This document shows, piece after piece, positions 35,672 to 42,863 of a stretch of 43,487 bases of DNA. The stretch's first letter is position 1; each line of letters begins with the position of its first letter. The notes beneath the pieces were generated by a model. That model was not told the DNA's origin, did no database searches, and worked only from the letters and a program-made list of their open reading frames with translations. Location: NCBI GenBank assembly GCA_041191145.1, contig JBEEPK010000010.1, positions 1 through 43,487 of the forward strand, read 5' to 3'. Source of the stretch: UBA961 sp041191145. Lineage in GTDB: Bacteria; Bacteroidota; Ignavibacteria; Kapaibacteriales; UBA961. The position numbers and the translations under genes were made by a program.

Positions 35672-36976
35672 TCAGAATTCAAGGACATGCCGAATGCCGA
35701 ACATGATTGTTGTTTGCACATCCTGCATTGAAAAGTCTTTTTGTGGTGTATACAATACCATGGGAGAGGCCGTAAGCGACCATTGATCAGATAAATCATA
35801 AGCCATCGAAAATCCCAGTGATGTCATTGCAATACCGGTAATTGTTTGAAGCTTTCCGGGCCTAAAAATCAATAATCTACGAGTTGCAATCGTATATCGC
35901 GTACCAACAATGGATGCAATTGGTGAGAATCGGAAATTACCCCATTGAAACATTCCCATCAATGTAAGTGCGAGATAATTAACCGTCTCTGTTTCTGCCC
36001 CAAACATTCTATCATAAGAAAGATCAATCATGAATGAAGATGACATCGCGGTTGCATTGAGCGTCAGCATATTTGGTATGCCGGCCACTGGATTGATTGA
36101 ATCAGTTGGATAGCCAAATCGTGTGAATTGAACGCCCAGATCGAGCCAATCGGATGCTGAATATTGATACCCAATTCTTGCATTCCAACCCTGCGGACCC
36201 GGCTGATCTCCAACTCTTCTTGCAATATCAATTCCTGCAAGGAATCCACCTATATGTGATGCATCTGTCCCTATCGACATAATACCCTGACTTCCACTTA
36301 GATTCACCCCATTCTGCACTTGCCTATTCCGAAGCAAGATGCCTGAACTGAGCGTCCAAGGAAGCGGCTCATCAAATATATCAGCCAACCATGTTGAATC
36401 CTCTAGATCCAATGAGTCATCAAGCATCAAATCCAATGAGTCATCAAGCATCAAATCCAATGAATCATCAAGCATCAAATCCAATGAATCATCAAGCATC
36501 AAATCCAATGAATCATCAAGCATCAAATCCAGGGAGTCATCTATGATTTCAATTTCGAACATATCATCGGGATCACTCGGTAGATCTTGAGCATTTGCAG
36601 ATACAAACATGAAAACACTCCCCATCAGAACGATGAGGAGTGTGATCAGTCTTGATGAATGAGTCAAACTCATGGTTTGCCGGCTCTTTTCAATTCGGAT
36701 TGCCTCTTTGCCTGCTTTGATTTGATCTTTGGCTGAGCGAACCTGAACTCTCATTTGTTGCATTTGAGCTTTGGCTTGCTCTTTGGTCAATTGACCTGAT
36801 TTTACTTGCTCACGCAATTGGCGAGCTTGCTCTTTGGCATCTTTTACGACTGTGACGCCGGCTTTGACTTGTTCTTTACCGGCATTCATTCTTTCTCTGA
36901 TTTGATCTTTGTCTTGTGCAATGGCAGAGAAAGTGAATCCAAGCGCAAGAAATAATGCCATGATGAATGTACGCAT
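35672..36976 (-). CDS. fused double-signal ORF: secreted coiled-coil domain plus outer-membrane barrel
   Basis: This single uninterrupted 434-residue frame looks like two proteins. Part one (about residues 1-100) is a signal peptide (MRTFIMALFLALGFTFSAIAQ) followed by a charged amphipathic helix with recurring K-A-G-K-E segments. Then an internal Met at 36673 begins a second signal peptide (MSLTHSSRLITLLIVLMGSVFMFVSANAQ) leading to an acidic repeat (DDSLDLML) and a C-terminal domain ending in aromatic-terminated RHVLEF, typical of an outer-membrane barrel. ATG 36976 has GGAG exactly seven bases upstream. If one base were inserted before the TGA that lies just out of frame upstream of 36673, part one would stop there and part two would have its own start. 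It may be a real fusion, a frameshift, or a sequencing error. No homolog is recognised. Confidence 0.7.
   Translation of the reverse strand: MRTFIMALFLALGFTFSAIAQDKDQIRERMNAGKEQVKAGVTVVKDAKEQARQLREQVKSGQLTKEQAKAQMQQMRVQVRSAKDQIKAGKEAIRIEKSRQTMSLTHSSRLITLLIVLMGSVFMFVSANAQDLPSDPDDMFEIEIIDDSLDLMLDDSLDLMLDDSLDLMLDDSLDLMLDDSLDLMLDDSLDLEDSTWLADIFDEPLPWTLSSGILLRNRQVQNGVNLSGSQGIMSIGTDASHIGGFLAGIDIARRVGDQPGPQGWNARIGYQYSASDWLDLGVQFTRFGYPTDSINPVAGIPNMLTLNATAMSSSFMIDLSYDRMFGAETETVNYLALTLMGMFQWGNFRFSPIASIVGTRYTIATRRLLIFRPGKLQTITGIAMTSLGFSMAYDLSDQWSLTASPMVLYTPQKDFSMQDVQTTIMFGIRHVLEF
36407..36550. repeat. 24-bp tandem repeat coding for DDSLDLML
   Basis: Six units of 24 bp begin at 36407, 36431, 36455, 36479, 36503 and 36527. 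The plus strand of each begins ATCCAATGARTCATCAAG; the last unit is degenerate. On the minus strand each unit codes for D-D-S-L-D-L-M-L, an acidic octapeptide. Copy number may vary by slippage between strains. Confidence 0.95.
36671..36673 (-). other. internal ATG and second signal-peptide start
   Basis: ATG on the minus strand at 36673-36671 begins the second signal-like segment inside the fused ORF. No Shine-Dalgarno precedes it. It marks the probable start of the barrel protein if the frame is really two genes. Confidence 0.5.
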
Positions 36977-36983
36977 GACCGAA

Positions 36984-36987
36984 CTCC
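36984..36987 (-). promoter_or_regulatory. Shine-Dalgarno of the fused ORF
   Basis: GGAG on the minus strand lies seven bases before the ATG at 36976, so this start is preferred to the in-frame ATG 48 bases upstream. Confidence 0.65.
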
Positions 36988-37050
36988 GAAATAATTGTGT
37001 AACATGATTGAGATCTCTGTGCATTCAGACACATCAACATGCATGAGGGT

Positions 37051-38007
37051 TTAATCAACACTGATTTTTTTTATGAGATTGTTTGAAGTTAGAAAAGCAT
37101 AAACCTTGGATTCAAGTCCCAGAGCCAAGAATGCAAGTAGAATACCTGCGATTACATCCACCACATAGTGATAGCGAAGATATACAGTTGAAAATATCAG
37201 ACTACAGCCCATTATTAAGAATACCCAACGAAGCTTTGACCTAAAACGAAATGCCAAGATCATATTCATGAGGGTCATCATGGTATGTCCACTCGGCATA
37301 CAATTTCTATGCATTTGTAAGGCAGGTGCAATGGACTTATCACGAAAACCATCACCTGTATCAATGATATTTCGGATAATGTCAGTTACCCAAAGTCCCG
37401 GTAAATCAATGAAAATAGAGGAATATTCATGAACCGAAAATCTAGGACCGATTGCCGGCATGAAAAAATATGCCAGGTATGAGAGTAGGAAACCAAAAAC
37501 GATGATTCTAGTTACTCGTTCTGCTTCTTCATATAATCCACGCATATTCAATTCAATTGATTGTGCGAAGGCATGAAAATAGAAAAGCACATAAGCAATC
37601 TGCAAGAATTCTGTCAATGCCGGGAATGAAAACTGTTGTAACCACTCCGTTGGGTTCAACCCAAAGATTGCTTTGTCCCAAGACACAAGAATGGGATCAT
37701 AATCATGTGGATTCAATACACTGATATACACAAATACCTGCATGAATACCACATAGATGATCGGCAGATGATAATATCTGTGAATATTCAAGAATATAGT
37801 ACCTGCTCGATATTTACCCAATGTTGCAATGCTGATTATGGTGATTGCGATGAATACATTTTGCAAAACCAAGATGCCGATATTTGGAATTTTCGAGATA
37901 AACAGTGCTTGTATTACAGTATAGATGACCAGCATTCCAAGAAAATACCAATCCGCGCCAAGCAGGACATCACGTAATTTGAATCGCATGAATGGTTGTG
38001 TATTCAT
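37051..38007 (-). CDS. Aur1/PAP2_3-like membrane phosphatase or transferase
   Basis: A 318-residue polytopic membrane protein. The family motifs are visible: P-T-E-W-L-Q and an LQIAYVLFYF segment in the middle, then FMPAIGPRF, the catalytic MPSGHT near residues 236-241 and YLRYHYVVDVIAG near 272-284. These are typical of the Aur1/inositolphosphorylceramide synthase-like branch of PAP2. A lipid-phosphate phosphatase or head-group transferase role is likely; a sphingolipid role is only a family suggestion. The start overlaps the ksgA stop (TGATG). Confidence 0.88.
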   Translation of the reverse strand: MNTQPFMRFKLRDVLLGADWYFLGMLVIYTVIQALFISKIPNIGILVLQNVFIAITIISIATLGKYRAGTIFLNIHRYYHLPIIYVVFMQVFVYISVLNPHDYDPILVSWDKAIFGLNPTEWLQQFSFPALTEFLQIAYVLFYFHAFAQSIELNMRGLYEEAERVTRIIVFGFLLSYLAYFFMPAIGPRFSVHEYSSIFIDLPGLWVTDIIRNIIDTGDGFRDKSIAPALQMHRNCMPSGHTMMTLMNMILAFRFRSKLRWVFLIMGCSLIFSTVYLRYHYVVDVIAGILLAFLALGLESKVYAFLTSNNLIKKISVD

Positions 38008-38867
38008 CAGGGTAAAATGCTATCTGTTTTGGAAAAACATTTGGCCAAAGCCAAGAATTGTTCAGGCACCAATTCCTCTGCTCTTTTACTCATCAGTGAT
38101 TGAATCTCAGGAGATAATTCAGCATGATGATTGGAGAGAAATTGACTCAGTGCATTTGAGAGAATCTTTCTTCTTTGTCCGAATGCCATACGTACTAATG
38201 GATGCACCAGTTTGTATTCCTGCATGGAGATGGACCTTTTCTTAAAGTCGAACACAACAACCGCTGAATCAACCGAAGGTCTTGGAGTGAAACAACCGGA
38301 TGGTACTTTGAGTGCTATGCGTGGCTCTGAAACAAATCGTGCCGCTATACTCAGAATGCCATATTCTTTTGTGCGAGGTTTTGCGCAAATGCGTTCAGCA
38401 ACTTCCTTTTGCATCATGATGACGGCTCTTTCCAATACATCGGATTGCTCAAAGAGGCGGAACAGAATATCAGAAGTGATATAATATGGAATATTACCAG
38501 CCACTTTCAATGAAGGAATATCGAATCCTTGTTCATTTCTCATGAAACGACTGGCATAGTCACGAAGATTGAATTTCAAGAAATCTCCATGTTCCACACT
38601 GAATTGCTTATTTGAATCAAACAACTCATGCAGTGTTTCAATTGCTCTTTCATCCAGTTCAATGGCATGAACCTTCGCCTTAGATTTTAGTAAGAACTCC
38701 GTGAGATCGCCGCAACCAGGACCAATTTCAAGAATCGCATCACCTTCTTGAGCATCCATCAACATTGCGATTTGCGATGCTTTGTTTTTATCTGTCAAAA
38801 AGTTTTGTCCAAGAGATCTTTTGGCTTGAATCCGACCCGACTGATGTTTTTGTTGCTGAAATTTCAT
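38007..38867 (-). CDS. rsmA: 16S rRNA (A1518/A1519) dimethyltransferase
   Basis: RsmA (KsgA) dimethylates two adjacent adenines in 16S rRNA helix 45. The 286-residue protein has SLGQNFLTDKNKA (residues 18-30), the SAM-binding ILEIGPGCGDLTEFL (45-59), and GNIPYYI (124-130), the family's catalytic N-x-P-Y/F motif. The start overlaps the HIT gene stop by 4 bp (ATGA), and its own stop overlaps the PAP2 start. Confidence 0.97.
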   Translation of the reverse strand: MKFQQQKHQSGRIQAKRSLGQNFLTDKNKASQIAMLMDAQEGDAILEIGPGCGDLTEFLLKSKAKVHAIELDERAIETLHELFDSNKQFSVEHGDFLKFNLRDYASRFMRNEQGFDIPSLKVAGNIPYYITSDILFRLFEQSDVLERAVIMMQKEVAERICAKPRTKEYGILSIAARFVSEPRIALKVPSGCFTPRPSVDSAVVVFDFKKRSISMQEYKLVHPLVRMAFGQRRKILSNALSQFLSNHHAELSPEIQSLMSKRAEELVPEQFLALAKCFSKTDSILP

Positions 38868-39400
38868 AATGCTGTGCCGGATTTGATATCATCGCCAAGA
38901 TTCTTTTTCAGAAAAGACTGATATCCGGCTTTTAATTCTTGCACGATTTTTTCCATGGATGATGAGATCACTTTGGCATCGCTAATGGTGGACATAAAAT
39001 TCGTATCACCATTCCAGCGTGGTACGATGTGAACATGCAGATGTCCGGGAACACCCGCTCCACCTGCTTCGCCAAGATTCATGCCGATATTGAATCCATG
39101 AGGAGAATATACAGCGAGCAATACAGTTTGCAATGTGCGAGTCATGAGCATGAGATCGAGATACTCTTCATCGGTCAATAAAATGGTATCAGGACAATGT
39201 CTTTTCGGGGATAGCAAAATATGTCCGGCATTATATGGATATCGATTCATGATCACGATTGTATATTCAGATTCTGCAATCACAAGCGGATCATTGGATT
39301 CAGGCATGGAGGCAGAACACAAGAAACAATCATGTTTCTTTTCTTCATCACCAAATGAATCAATATAGGTGGAGCGCCAGGGAGACCACAACTGTTTCAT
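38864..39400 (-). CDS. HIT-family hydrolase
   Basis: A 178-residue nucleotide hydrolase or transferase of the histidine-triad superfamily. The catalytic triad HLHVHIV is at about residues 120-126 (H-x-H-x-H), the conserved MNRYPYNAGH at 51-60, and a CxxC pair (Cys25/Cys28) near the N-terminus. ATG 39400 is preferred because GGAGAGG lies six bases upstream; it overlaps the lipase stop in a TGATG junction, and an adjacent ATG at 39403 is the alternative. The physiological nucleotide is unknown. Confidence 0.94.
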   Translation of the reverse strand: MKQLWSPWRSTYIDSFGDEEKKHDCFLCSASMPESNDPLVIAESEYTIVIMNRYPYNAGHILLSPKRHCPDTILLTDEEYLDLMLMTRTLQTVLLAVYSPHGFNIGMNLGEAGGAGVPGHLHVHIVPRWNGDTNFMSTISDAKVISSSMEKIVQELKAGYQSFLKKNLGDDIKSGTAL

Positions 39401-40746
39401 CATACACCTCTCCAAGATTTTACTGCCGTACATTGTCTTCCAAATGCATTTTTGATGATGATTGAAGATTCAAATGCAGAACTAATCTCAATTGACTTTG
39501 GAATTGCAATTGCACATCGTTTCACAAGTCCTGAGGAAGTGGAAACAAGTGCAATATCCTTTGGAGAAATCTGCTTAGTGAATGACTTGCCATTTTGCTT
39601 GAATTCAATGTTCACGGAGCAACCATCTTTTGGTAAATAATCGGTGTATTCAAGAATCAAAAGTAGTTCATCTGAATCAGCATTTCTGAAGAATTCAGCA
39701 CCTTTGAATTCGGGCTGATCTTCAAGTGACAACTTTTGAATTTCGCTACTATTTTTTAAATGTTCTTCATGCACGGATGACAATTTGATCGTCTGTGAGA
39801 TTCTTTGTCTTCCCGGTTGAGAACGAAACCAAGGTAATTCATTGATCGTCTGACTACTCGCGCTCACCACTCCGTCTCCGCCTTCGAAGAGAGATTCAAC
39901 GCCCATTCCGAGCAATCCCATGATGCGTCTGAACAATTCTTTAGCTCCCGACTTATTCAATACCGACAATTCTTTCATGATGTCAACATCACCGATCACG
40001 CTGATATATTCCACATCAAGAGGATGTTCACGATTACCTGATTTTTCAATAAACCATCCTCCATCTTGGGCACGGCGTAGATCACGAATGGCGGGAGCAT
40101 CAAAAGGGACATCATCTTCGGCTTTGCGAATCAATTCTGAGGCTTGTTCAACGATGGGTTTGAGAAAACTTTCCTTTCCATCCTGCAATGATTTATTGAC
40201 TGCAGTCTTCCAATTATACACTTTGGCAAAAGCTGATCCTTGATGTGGGGAGCCGATGGTGATGAGTCTTTGAACATGATGGTCTTTCACATGTTTCGTA
40301 AGATAATGTCTGCCTGTCAATCCACCCATGCTATATCCGATGAGAATCACTTTTTCGGCTCCTGTTTTCTCTCTCACAAATGCAATGCATTGCTCCAATT
40401 CTTTGGTCCATCCTTCAACTGAATCGGAGGGATTACTGAATTGTACAGTGAAAAAATCCATGGTTGACGAAGACCCTTTTTGATCAAGATAGATTCCCTT
40501 TTTTGAGGGTTTCAAAATTCCGGCATGTTTCAAACCAAGATCTTTTTCATAGAATTTTATCGCATGTTTATCCCATACACTAGCCTTCTGTCCCAAACCA
40601 TGCAATAATACTATAGGATATGGTATTTGAAGCAATTTTGATGGCTTCGCTTCCACATATACAGGAATATATTCCGGAATTGTGAGTTTTGTGCTTGTGC
40701 ATCCCCCGAGAACGAACATGAGTATGATAAAGATTATTGACTGCAT
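39400..40746 (-). CDS. alpha/beta-hydrolase lipase-like lipoprotein
   Basis: A 448-residue lipoprotein with lipobox LGGC (Cys16). The alpha/beta-hydrolase core has the oxyanion-hole HGLG near residues 49-52, and the nucleophile elbow GYSMG at 137-141 with Ser139. SPHQGS follows, as in triacylglycerol lipases. The last about 120 residues are a separate beta-rich domain. GAGGA lies ten bases before ATG 40746. It heads a tight operon with HIT, rsmA and PAP2. Substrate may be a lipid or ester; anchoring suggests the outer membrane. Confidence 0.87.
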   Translation of the reverse strand: MQSIIFIILMFVLGGCTSTKLTIPEYIPVYVEAKPSKLLQIPYPIVLLHGLGQKASVWDKHAIKFYEKDLGLKHAGILKPSKKGIYLDQKGSSSTMDFFTVQFSNPSDSVEGWTKELEQCIAFVREKTGAEKVILIGYSMGGLTGRHYLTKHVKDHHVQRLITIGSPHQGSAFAKVYNWKTAVNKSLQDGKESFLKPIVEQASELIRKAEDDVPFDAPAIRDLRRAQDGGWFIEKSGNREHPLDVEYISVIGDVDIMKELSVLNKSGAKELFRRIMGLLGMGVESLFEGGDGVVSASSQTINELPWFRSQPGRQRISQTIKLSSVHEEHLKNSSEIQKLSLEDQPEFKGAEFFRNADSDELLLILEYTDYLPKDGCSVNIEFKQNGKSFTKQISPKDIALVSTSSGLVKRCAIAIPKSIEISSAFESSIIIKNAFGRQCTAVKSWRGV

Positions 40747-40783
40747 TGATGGAAAATCCTCAATCGAAATGTATTCTATAGTC

Positions 40784-40791
40784 CAAATTTA
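40784..40791 (-). promoter_or_regulatory. probable -7 element of the lipase operon (TAAATTTG)
   Basis: On the minus strand TAAATTTG matches the Bacteroidota TAnnTTTG consensus exactly, 38-45 bases upstream of the lipase ATG. The inverted repeat at 40801-40821 lies just upstream, where a -33 element would be expected. Confidence 0.45.
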
Positions 40792-40800
40792 CCATTTCAC

Positions 40801-40821
40801 CATGATACATTGAGTATCATG
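40801..40821. promoter_or_regulatory. perfect 8-bp inverted repeat, candidate operator
   Basis: CATGATAC (40801-40808) and GTATCATG (40814-40821) are exact reverse complements with the five bases ATTGA between. The element lies between the divergent lipase operon and HNH gene, 16 bp before the latter's ATG and overlapping the presumed -33 region of the former. This is where a dimeric repressor or activator would be expected. No regulator is encoded nearby. Confidence 0.6.
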
Positions 40822-40837
40822 AGAATTCATCTTTCTG

Positions 40838-41479
40838 ATGTATATTCGCGGAAGTGAACTTCAACACATAATTTTGGAAGAGGGTACATTCAGTAAGCAA
40901 ACCACATATGGCATACATAAAGGCAAAGATCCTCATGATGATGATCAAGCAGACATGCAGGAACATTCACCGTCTTTGGCAAATCGCGTTCTTGTGCTTA
41001 ATCAAAGTTATGAGCCAATAAGTGTTTGTAGTGCCAAAAAGGCATTTCTGCTGATTTTTCTGCTCAAGGCAGACCTTGTGGCCGAAAGAGAAGATAGAGT
41101 CTTGCGTTCTGTCCATGCCACTTATCCATATCCAAGCGTTATACGCCTCTCTTCTTATATCCGCGTAAAGTTCAAGAATGTCGAATTATCCAGAAGAAAT
41201 ATACTTCGCAGGGACAATAATCAATGTCAATATTGCGGAAAAACAACAACTCCTCTCACTTTAGATCATATCATTCCTCGCTCTCGCGGTGGTATGGATA
41301 CTTGGGATAATCTCGTTACTGCCTGCATTCGATGCAATAATCGAAAAGGGAATCAAACCCCCGAAGAAGCAGGCATGAAACTTGCAAAGCAACCTCGAAA
41401 ACCACATCATGTCATTTTTCTCAAAAATTTCATGGGCAAGGTTGATGAGGCATGGAAACCGTATCTTTTCCTTGATTGA
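40838..41479 (+). CDS. HNH endonuclease-family protein
   Basis: A 213-residue protein with a C-terminal HNH nuclease domain: zinc Cys130/Cys133 (CQYCG), catalytic DH at 143-144 (TLDHIIPRSRGG), and Cys163/Cys166 followed by N-N-R-K-G. The central RVLVLNQSYEPISVCSAKKAF and the strand YIRVKF are conserved in a widespread small HNH family whose substrate is not known. The first about 40 residues are charged and not conserved-looking; ATG 40955 is the alternative start. It is not in an intron or a restriction system here. Confidence 0.85.
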   Translation: MYIRGSELQHIILEEGTFSKQTTYGIHKGKDPHDDDQADMQEHSPSLANRVLVLNQSYEPISVCSAKKAFLLIFLLKADLVAEREDRVLRSVHATYPYPSVIRLSSYIRVKFKNVELSRRNILRRDNNQCQYCGKTTTPLTLDHIIPRSRGGMDTWDNLVTACIRCNNRKGNQTPEEAGMKLAKQPRKPHHVIFLKNFMGKVDEAWKPYLFLD

Positions 41480-41499
41480 TTCCTGATAATACCTGAAAC

Positions 41500-42861
41500 A
41501 TGCTAATTTCTCTTTATGTTTTGAGACTCCATTTCGGTCCATTTCTTTTTGGGACTTTGACCGTGATGTTTCTTTTTCTGCTTCAATTCTTGATGAATAA
41601 TCTTGACAAATTGATCGGAAAAGGACTCGATAATGCCATTATTCTGCAAGTGATCATGCTGAGTTTATCTTGGATGATTGTGCTTGCCATTCCAATGGGC
41701 GTGCTCTTTTCTACTTTGATGGCCTTCGGAAGCATGTCCGGCGCTCATGAGATCACTATCATCAAATCAGGTGGAAGAAGTTTATATCGGATGATGTTTC
41801 CACTCATCATCATCGGTGCAGGATTATTCTATGGGGTATATTGGTTCAATGATTCAATTCTACCCGAATCGAATCATCGTTTCAAGATATTGATGCAGGA
41901 CATACAAAGAAAGAAGCCGACTTTTGCGATTGAATCAGGTCGATTTATTTCTCAATTGGAAGGATATACCATCCTTGCAAGAAAGGTGGATACTCTCAGT
42001 GGGGCATTATATGGGGTTACGATTTATGATAATGGCTATACAAATAGAACGAATGTATTGTCTGCCGATACGGGATCCATCAAGTTTTCATCTGATTATT
42101 CCAGAGTGATTGTCACACTTCGCAATGGTGAAGTGCATCAATTACAAAAGCAGAAGCGTACTGATTTTCGCATGATGCGATTTTCCAAACATGTGATTTC
42201 CATTGCTGCTCGTGATTTTCTCTTTCAGAAATCTGATGTGAATCCGGGTTCTAGAGGCGATCGCGAGATGTCGATTGCGGATATGAGATCCATCGTTCAA
42301 GAAACAGATATTTCTCTGAATGTCACCCAAAAGAGAATAGACACTTTATTAAATGAGCATTATGGTGAAGTGGTTCAAGCGAGATTACCGGGTGATTCCG
42401 CTGATGCGACCATGACACCACTTCGTGAGAGAGTACTGACAGAACAAGAGATTCATAAGCGAGTGCTCAATAGATTATCAGTATTGCGTTCTCCTTTGGA
42501 ATCTGATTTATTTCAGGCGAATGAACAGCAAAAAAAGAAAAAGGCATATTTGGTTGAGATCTATAAAAAGTATTCCATACCTGCCGCTTGTCTTGTATTT
42601 GTATTCATTGGTTGTCCACTTGGAGTACTCAGCAAGCGAGGAAATTTCGGGATTAGCGCTGCGATCAGTCTTCTCTTTTATGTGGTCTTTTGGGCTTGTC
42701 TCATTGGCGGAGAAAAATTGGCTGACAGAGATTTGATTTCAGCTGAAATAGGCGGATGGTTCGGCATATATGTGACGGGAGCCATCGGATTGGCATTAAC
42801 ATTCATCATGAATAATGAATTATCCGTCAAGGATCTTTGGCAGAAAATCAAAAGAGCTTGA
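41500..42861 (+). CDS. LptF/LptG-family permease
   Basis: The 453-residue inner-membrane protein belongs to the YjgP/YjgQ family, which forms the transmembrane part of the LptBFG ABC transporter that extracts lipopolysaccharide. It starts with the conserved first helix (LRLHFGPFLFGTLTVMFLFLLQFL), continues with GVLFSTLMAFGSMS and the segment EITIIKSGGRS, has a large periplasmic beta-jellyroll (about residues 140-330), and ends with three membrane helices. LptF and LptG cannot be separated on sequence alone. Start ATG 41500 is 20 bp after the HNH gene. It converges on recJ with a 2-bp gap. Confidence 0.93.
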   Translation: MLISLYVLRLHFGPFLFGTLTVMFLFLLQFLMNNLDKLIGKGLDNAIILQVIMLSLSWMIVLAIPMGVLFSTLMAFGSMSGAHEITIIKSGGRSLYRMMFPLIIIGAGLFYGVYWFNDSILPESNHRFKILMQDIQRKKPTFAIESGRFISQLEGYTILARKVDTLSGALYGVTIYDNGYTNRTNVLSADTGSIKFSSDYSRVIVTLRNGEVHQLQKQKRTDFRMMRFSKHVISIAARDFLFQKSDVNPGSRGDREMSIADMRSIVQETDISLNVTQKRIDTLLNEHYGEVVQARLPGDSADATMTPLRERVLTEQEIHKRVLNRLSVLRSPLESDLFQANEQQKKKKAYLVEIYKKYSIPAACLVFVFIGCPLGVLSKRGNFGISAAISLLFYVVFWACLIGGEKLADRDLISAEIGGWFGIYVTGAIGLALTFIMNNELSVKDLWQKIKRA

Positions 42862-42863
42862 TT

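Noticed and set aside
36339..36590. Plus-strand ORF with SSSIKSNE repeats
   Set aside because: It is the antisense shadow of the DDSLDLML tandem repeat in the minus-strand gene.
41210..41400. Homing endonuclease or restriction system for the HNH protein
   Set aside because: No intron, methylase or mobile element is beside it; it fits a widespread chromosomal HNH family.
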